Source: DATDOY01 sp035293045 (GTDB lineage Bacteria > Actinomycetota > Acidimicrobiia > IMCC26256 > JACPCJ01). Taken from it: 36,249 nucleotides of DNA. Shown piece after piece: positions 32,037 to 36,249 of this stretch. Location: NCBI GenBank assembly GCA_035293045.1, contig DATDOY010000104.1:1-36249 (forward strand), read 5' to 3'. The notes below the pieces were generated by a model. That model ran no database searches, was not told where the DNA came from, and saw nothing but the letters and a program-made list of their open reading frames with translations. Position 1 is the stretch's first letter; every line of letters starts with the position of its first letter. The position numbers and the translations under genes were made by a program.

Positions 32037-32954
32037 CTAATGCAAGCCGAGGCCCGGGCGCTTCCGGTAGGTGGATTCCTTCTGGAGAAACACCGTGATG
32101 CTCGATACGCGTTTGACCACGCGAAACCACAGTGCCTCTTGCCACGGCGCTCGCGGCGAGAGGACGAGGGGGTGCGAGCGTCCTCGAATGCTCGCCCATT
32201 TCCGAACGTACAGATCGGCCGTGTACCGATACGACGAACGCAGCCCCGCCCTCTTTGCCGCGGCGGCGATCTCGGGCCACGTCCGGTAGTGAGTCATGAA
32301 CTGGATGTAGTCCGAGTGCCGTTCCGCCCATTCGTCGACGGAGGGAGCCTCGCCGGCCGCCGAGGCCACGTGCACCTTGTATTTCCCCAAGCCCATTCTG
32401 CTGAATCCCCTGATGAATGCCGTGCGCAGGTCGTGGTCCGCGATCCAATGCACGATCGGCAGCAACAGATGGCCCTCGTAGGCGTAATCGCGGAGCGGAA
32501 AGAGGTGGGCGGCAAACCCCCCGGGCCGCAACACACGAGCCGTCTCGGCGAAGAATTCGTCAAGGTTGTGGACGTGCTCCCCCACTTGGTTGGAAACGAC
32601 GATGTCGAACTGATCGGCGTCAAACGGCCAAGGGTCAGACGCGGAGATGAGATGAAGCCGGTCGATCCACGAACCCTCGGGCACCGTGGTCGTCAACCGC
32701 TGGACAGCCGCGTTGAGAAATCCCGGACGCTGCACGTCGCTGTCGTGGACATCGAATCCGTGGGTCTCGATCTCGACCCCGGGCACCAGACGCGGGACTT
32801 GGCCCTGGAGGAGTCCCACAAGCGTGCCGTCGCCGCATCCGGCGTCGAGAACGCTGACCGGACCGGAGCGTGCGCCCCGCAGCATCTCGGTGACGGCGAC
32901 GGCGAGAAGGTGCTCATGCATGACCGACCCCGCACCGATCGTGGCGTCCGCCAT
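32037..32954 (-). CDS. Class I SAM-dependent methyltransferase (type 11)
   Basis: A 305-residue methyltransferase. The SAM-binding motif is VSVLDAGCGDGTLVGLL. It is followed by THGFDVHD, LISASDPWPFDADQFDIVVSNQVGEHV and FFAETARVLRPGGFAAHLFP, the standard motif order for this class. The C-terminal 140 residues (YEGHLLLPIVHWIADHDL onward) are an extension often seen in polysaccharide-locus members. The acceptor is unknown; sugar O-methylation is the natural guess. The ATG at 32954 is preceded by AGGGGG. It is divergent from the Wzy-like gene (33059), with 104 bases between them. Confidence 0.87.
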   Translation of the reverse strand: MADATIGAGSVMHEHLLAVAVTEMLRGARSGPVSVLDAGCGDGTLVGLLQGQVPRLVPGVEIETHGFDVHDSDVQRPGFLNAAVQRLTTTVPEGSWIDRLHLISASDPWPFDADQFDIVVSNQVGEHVHNLDEFFAETARVLRPGGFAAHLFPLRDYAYEGHLLLPIVHWIADHDLRTAFIRGFSRMGLGKYKVHVASAAGEAPSVDEWAERHSDYIQFMTHYRTWPEIAAAAKRAGLRSSYRYTADLYVRKWASIRGRSHPLVLSPRAPWQEALWFRVVKRVSSITVFLQKESTYRKRPGLGLH

Positions 32955-33040
32955 CCCTACCCCCTCTCGTCGGCCCGCCTTGTCGGCCCTTCTCGTGGCG
33001 ATCGGCCGAACGCCAGACCGCAGACGCTATCGACCGACCG

Positions 33041-33046
33041 TAGACT
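33041..33046 (+). promoter_or_regulatory. Candidate -10 box upstream of the Wzy-like gene
   Basis: TAGACT (TANNNT) lies twelve bases before the GTG at 33059 in the divergent intergenic region. No -35 box is recognised. Confidence 0.35.
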
Positions 33047-33058
33047 CAGGGAATCGAC

Positions 33059-34459
33059 GTGCCCCGAATCCGTGTCCATCCGCGCTCGCATTCTGGCGAC
33101 TCGCGCCCATCCCACATTCCGGCCGGGGATGGGAGGGAAGGCGAGGGACGCCGGGCCACCGACGTGATCGGCCTCGCATTCTTCTTCCTCCTCGTGTGTG
33201 CGCCGACCACGTACCGGGCGCCGAAGGCCGCCTTCCTCGTGGTGGTGCTCGCCCTGCTCGCGCTCAGGCTTTGGCGGACGAAGACGCTGGGTGTGCATCC
33301 CGCGGTGCTTGGCCGAGCGCTGCTCTTCTCTGCGGTTGGATTGGCCTTCGTGCTTCTTGGGTCCATCAGGGGAAACCCCGGAGCGCTACCCATGATGCCG
33401 GTGTTCGCCTTCTGGCCGCTCGTCTACACCCTCTTGCTCGGCGGTCTCGACGAACGTCGGCGGCTCATGGCGATCTTGGCGGCCCTCGTGGCGGCGCTGC
33501 TGGCCATCGAGGTTTACGCATATCTCTACCTCCTCGACGCGGCAGGTGCGCTTCCCGTCCCGCTCTACGTTCCCCTTGATCTCGGACAGGGCGTCTCAGA
33601 AAACTTCCGCGAGTTCACGATCAACCCCCTCGCCAGCATCGTGTTCCTGCTGCCGTTCGCGATCGGGGCACTCCTCATCTGGCCGCGCGGCGCACACGGC
33701 CCCATCCGGCGTGGCTGGCTCTGGCTCGCGGTTGCTCTCTCTGGACCGTTGGTGATCCTCAGTGGCCGCAAGGGCTTCTGGCTGGCCCTCGCGGTGTCGT
33801 CCGTCGTCGCCTTGATCCTCCGCCGGTGGCTCGTCGGGGGTGGCTGGGAGCCGATGCGGTGGCGCCGATCCCTCACCACCGTCCTGCCCATCACGGCATT
33901 CGCCCTCTTGATCGCTCAATGGACGGTGGGTCTAACCGCGCCCGAGCTGTGGAACTACTTCGTCGGCGGCTTCGACTTCTCCACCGGTGACGCGGGGCTC
34001 GGTCGGAGTCTGCAGTTCGAAGCCTTGTGGAGCGGCTGGAGCAACTCCCCTCTCATCGGCCAAGGGCTGGGTGCCGTGGCGCCCGACGTGATCCGGTCGA
34101 GCGAACAGCCGTGGGCCTATGAGCTGTCGTACGTGGCGTTGCTGTTCACCACGGGGGTCGTGGGCGTGACCGCGTACGCCTATGGCATCGCCTGGATCTT
34201 TCGCCAGGCGGGCACGATGATTCGCGAGCACAGCGAGTGGAGCCCCACGCTTCTGGCACTGCTCGTGGGCATGACCGGCATGCTGGTCGCCAACTTCACC
34301 AATCCCTACCTGGCCAAGTTCGATCTCCTCTGGACGATTTTCCTCCCCATAGGCGTGATCAATCATTGGCTGCTCCACAGGGATGAACCCGTTGCCCACG
34401 CCCCCGTCCCGAACGTTCCCGATGCTCCGAGTCACGTTTCTCGTCCCGTATCCCGCTGA
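33059..34459 (+). CDS. Wzy-like polysaccharide polymerase / O-antigen ligase family membrane protein
   Basis: A 466-residue membrane protein with about ten to twelve helices, in the O-antigen polymerase/ligase (Wzy_C/WaaL) group. The large outer loop before the last helices holds GLGRSLQFEALWSGWSNSPLIGQGLG, the R-x3-W...P..G.G.G element typical of this family, and the ALSGPLVILSGRKGFWLAL segment matches the conserved LS.SR.G..L motif region. It is predicted to join lipid-linked repeat units at the outer face of the membrane. Start GTG at 33059 gives a 35-residue hydrophilic leader; an in-frame GTG near 33164 is an alternative. It overlaps the following GT4 gene by 38 bases. Confidence 0.86.
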   Translation: MPRIRVHPRSHSGDSRPSHIPAGDGREGEGRRATDVIGLAFFFLLVCAPTTYRAPKAAFLVVVLALLALRLWRTKTLGVHPAVLGRALLFSAVGLAFVLLGSIRGNPGALPMMPVFAFWPLVYTLLLGGLDERRRLMAILAALVAALLAIEVYAYLYLLDAAGALPVPLYVPLDLGQGVSENFREFTINPLASIVFLLPFAIGALLIWPRGAHGPIRRGWLWLAVALSGPLVILSGRKGFWLALAVSSVVALILRRWLVGGGWEPMRWRRSLTTVLPITAFALLIAQWTVGLTAPELWNYFVGGFDFSTGDAGLGRSLQFEALWSGWSNSPLIGQGLGAVAPDVIRSSEQPWAYELSYVALLFTTGVVGVTAYAYGIAWIFRQAGTMIREHSEWSPTLLALLVGMTGMLVANFTNPYLAKFDLLWTIFLPIGVINHWLLHRDEPVAHAPVPNVPDAPSHVSRPVSR

Positions 34460-35507
34460 CCTGGCACCGGGCCAGCGGTTTCGGTTCGAGCAGTGGCTCC
34501 GACTCCTACCGCCGGGATCTGTCGACGCCACCATCAGGCCCCTGTTCTCCGCTCGGGCCTACGCCCACCTGTACGAACCCGGCGGTCACGTCAGGAAGTC
34601 GGCACGGACGATCACCGCCCTCGCAGGGCGAGTCCGTGACGTGGTGGCGTTGGGCAAGCCGGACGTCGTCTTTCTGTATCGCGAGGCATTTCCCTTCGGT
34701 CCGCCCGTGCTCGAGTGGCTCGTCGAGCGACGCGTTCCAGTCGTCTACGACTTTGACGACGCCATTTTTCTGCGCTCGACGAGCGCGGCGAACAGGGCCG
34801 TCGGATTTCTCAAGATGCCATCGAAGACGCACCGCATCGTGAAGGGCGCGACGACGACAACCGTTGGCAACACCTACCTCGCCGACTTCGCGCGGCGCTT
34901 CCACGACAGCGTTCAGGTGATCCCGACGACGCTCGACACGGATATCTATAAGCCGCCGGAACACCGCCCACCGATCGAGAGGCTCAAGATCGGTTGGAGT
35001 GGGAGCCCCACGACCGCGCCGCACCTCGCAACGATCTCCAACGCTCTCCGGCGGGTATTGGCGCACACACCGGCCGACTTGGACGTCCTCGGAGCGCCGT
35101 CTTTCTCACTGGAAGATGCACCGAGCGTCGTCGCCCGACCCTGGCGCCGCGAGTCAGAGCGCGATGACGTGGGCAGCTTCGACATCGGACTAATGCCTCT
35201 GCCCGACGACGAATGGAGTCGGGGCAAGTGCGGATTCAAGGCACTCCTCTACATGGCGCTCGGCGTCCCGACAATCGCGTCTCCCGTGGGGGTCAACACC
35301 GAGATCATCGAGCATGGCGTCAACGGACTCCTCGCCACGACGGAAGAGGAATGGGTCGAGGCGATCCAGACCCTGCTCGAGGATCCCGACCTCCGCCGGC
35401 GTCTCTCCGAGGCCGGCCGTCGGACCGTCGTGGAGCGGTTCTCTGGCCAAGTTTGGGCACCGAGGTTCCTCGACGTCCTCGCGGACGCCGCCGCGCGCCG
35501 AGGTTAG
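34422..35507 (+). CDS. GT4-like glycosyltransferase (group 1)
   Basis: A 361-residue GT-B glycosyltransferase. The start MLRVTFLVPYPADLAPGQRF and PVVYDFDDAIF are typical of a subgroup whose N-domain carries DFDDA. The C-terminal donor domain includes LKIGWSGSPTTAPHL, VGSFDIGLMPLPDDEWSRGKCGFKALLYMALGVPTIASPVG and EIIEHGVNGLLA. Here the usual E-x7-E is replaced by GKCGFKALLYMA, as is normal for this subgroup. Donor and acceptor unknown. The ATG at 34422 lies inside the 3' end of the Wzy-like gene, so the two are co-expressed. Its stop overlaps the convergent Wzz-like gene by four bases. Confidence 0.88.
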   Translation: MLRVTFLVPYPADLAPGQRFRFEQWLRLLPPGSVDATIRPLFSARAYAHLYEPGGHVRKSARTITALAGRVRDVVALGKPDVVFLYREAFPFGPPVLEWLVERRVPVVYDFDDAIFLRSTSAANRAVGFLKMPSKTHRIVKGATTTTVGNTYLADFARRFHDSVQVIPTTLDTDIYKPPEHRPPIERLKIGWSGSPTTAPHLATISNALRRVLAHTPADLDVLGAPSFSLEDAPSVVARPWRRESERDDVGSFDIGLMPLPDDEWSRGKCGFKALLYMALGVPTIASPVGVNTEIIEHGVNGLLATTEEEWVEAIQTLLEDPDLRRRLSEAGRRTVVERFSGQVWAPRFLDVLADAAARRG

Positions 35508-36249
35508 AGGGGCGTCGTCGGCTGCGTCTCGAGAGGTCGCTCGGCCCCGGGCGAACCGCTGGGAACCTCGACCCCAGCGCCCGCGTGGGGGGCCGATCTC
35601 GTCTGGTGTCGTACCCGCGGCCCGGGCGCCGCCAGGACCGCACCGATCACGGATCCGGTTGCCTCCTTGAGTCGGGCGACGGTCTCCTCGGCATCGTCAA
35701 CGGTGGTCGTTCCCACCGCCGCGGTGATCACCGTGGCCGACACGTGACGCCCGATCAAGAGTGCGTCCGGGGACCCGAGCGCGGGAGGACCGGACACGAC
35801 GACCAGATCCGACCGGGCGGCCAGGACGTCGATGGCCTCCCGGAACCGACGCGACCCAAAGAACGCCGCCGGGTCGGCGGACGGCGGCCCCGACGTGATG
35901 CGGTACACCGTCCCCTCGATCACTCGCGCCGGGAGGTCGGCCGGGTTGAAGTCGGCGAGAGACACCCCGGGCTGCTGGCCGTCGTGACCGTGCGCGTCGG
36001 CGTGAACCAGGACAACGCCGAAGCCCAATCGCGCGAGGGCATCGGCAAGTTCCTCAACAATGTGATCCGACCCTTGGAACGGTCGTGGGCTCGTGACCTG
36101 GAGCGTGCGCAGGGTTTCGCCCACGCCACGGAGCTGGAGGGCAGTCCGCAGCTCTTGCATGTCGATGGCGCCGGCGTCACCACGGCCACGCGTAGCGACC
36201 ACGGCGAGCACCGGAAGTCCAGTGACTGCTTCAAGTTCTGCGGCGCGGT
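35504..36249 (-). CDS. C-terminal part of a Wzz/BY-kinase-like protein with a degenerate ATP-binding motif (runs off the window)
   Basis: About 248 residues are visible; the N-terminus lies beyond 36249. The order ELEAVTGLPVLAVVATRG, LRTLQVTSPRPFQGSDHI, ALARLGFGVVLVHADAHG and DLVVVSGPPALGSPDALLIG matches the CpsD/CapB/Wzc kinase domain that follows a Wzz chain-length domain. The Walker A site, normally with GEGKS/T, reads SPRPFQGSDHI and has no Lys. The A' motif is VHADAHG, and the tail (ending PLETQPTTPL) has no Tyr cluster. It is therefore probably a pseudokinase form of a polysaccharide co-polymerase that controls chain length rather than an active tyrosine kinase. The membrane-spanning part cannot be seen here. 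Confidence 0.78.
   Translation of the reverse strand, partial: RAAELEAVTGLPVLAVVATRGRGDAGAIDMQELRTALQLRGVGETLRTLQVTSPRPFQGSDHIVEELADALARLGFGVVLVHADAHGHDGQQPGVSLADFNPADLPARVIEGTVYRITSGPPSADPAAFFGSRRFREAIDVLAARSDLVVVSGPPALGSPDALLIGRHVSATVITAAVGTTTVDDAEETVARLKEATGSVIGAVLAAPGPRVRHQTRSAPHAGAGVEVPSGSPGAERPLETQPTTPL

Overview
The window is GC-rich DNA of bacterial type. GTG and TTG starts are common, genes are packed with 4-base stop/start overlaps, and there is a PknB-type Ser/Thr kinase with four PASTA repeats. Several genes have a TANNNT -10 box only 6-7 bases before the start codon (leaderless transcripts). Together these point to an actinobacterium, possibly of the Acidimicrobiia type. That assignment is inference from style, because no rRNA or other marker gene is present. 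No intergenic stretch exceeds about 240 bases, and I saw no tRNA, rRNA, CRISPR array or insertion sequence.

Layout. Positions 1-4.3 kb hold the N-terminus of a short-chain dehydrogenase, a Phd/VapC toxin-antitoxin pair, the PASTA kinase, a short gene of unknown function and two small membrane-associated proteins. Positions 4.3-10.9 kb hold ligA, a GT2 glycosyltransferase with an inserted domain (divergent from ligA), a GDP-fucose synthase, a stand-alone MetE-like catalytic domain coupled to a small basic protein, and a membrane protein.

Positions 10.9-35.5 kb form a large surface-polysaccharide locus. On the minus strand a tight operon runs GT4, kdsD, kdsB, kdsA, a two-domain glycosyltransferase, a HAD protein, a GT2, an AsnB-type amidotransferase and a WecA/TagO-type initiating phosphoglycosyl transferase. 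A second minus-strand block holds a GT-C membrane enzyme, a GT2, a STELLO-like glycosyltransferase, an NAD-dependent epimerase, a UDP-sugar 6-dehydrogenase, a Wzx flippase and an FkbM-like methyltransferase. Plus-strand genes are a methyltransferase, a GT4, a WbpP-like epimerase, a Wzy-like polymerase and another GT4. The window ends inside a Wzz/BY-kinase-like gene whose ATP-binding motif looks degenerate.

Working together, these genes look like a Wzx/Wzy-dependent pathway. WecA primes undecaprenyl phosphate, the glycosyltransferases build a repeat unit, methyltransferases and the amidotransferase decorate it, Wzx flips it, Wzy polymerises it and the Wzz-like protein controls length. The standout is a Kdo module (kdsD-kdsB-kdsA) translationally coupled to a fusion enzyme. 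Its N-terminal domain resembles the MAF/sialyltransferase-like fold families that use CMP-ulosonic acids, and its C-terminal domain resembles GT8. I propose, as inference, a Kdo-containing glycan in a lineage where Kdo is not expected. Two enzymes of this operon carry changes at key residues: KdsD has Thr for the catalytic Lys, and the HAD protein has Trp for the second motif-I Asp.
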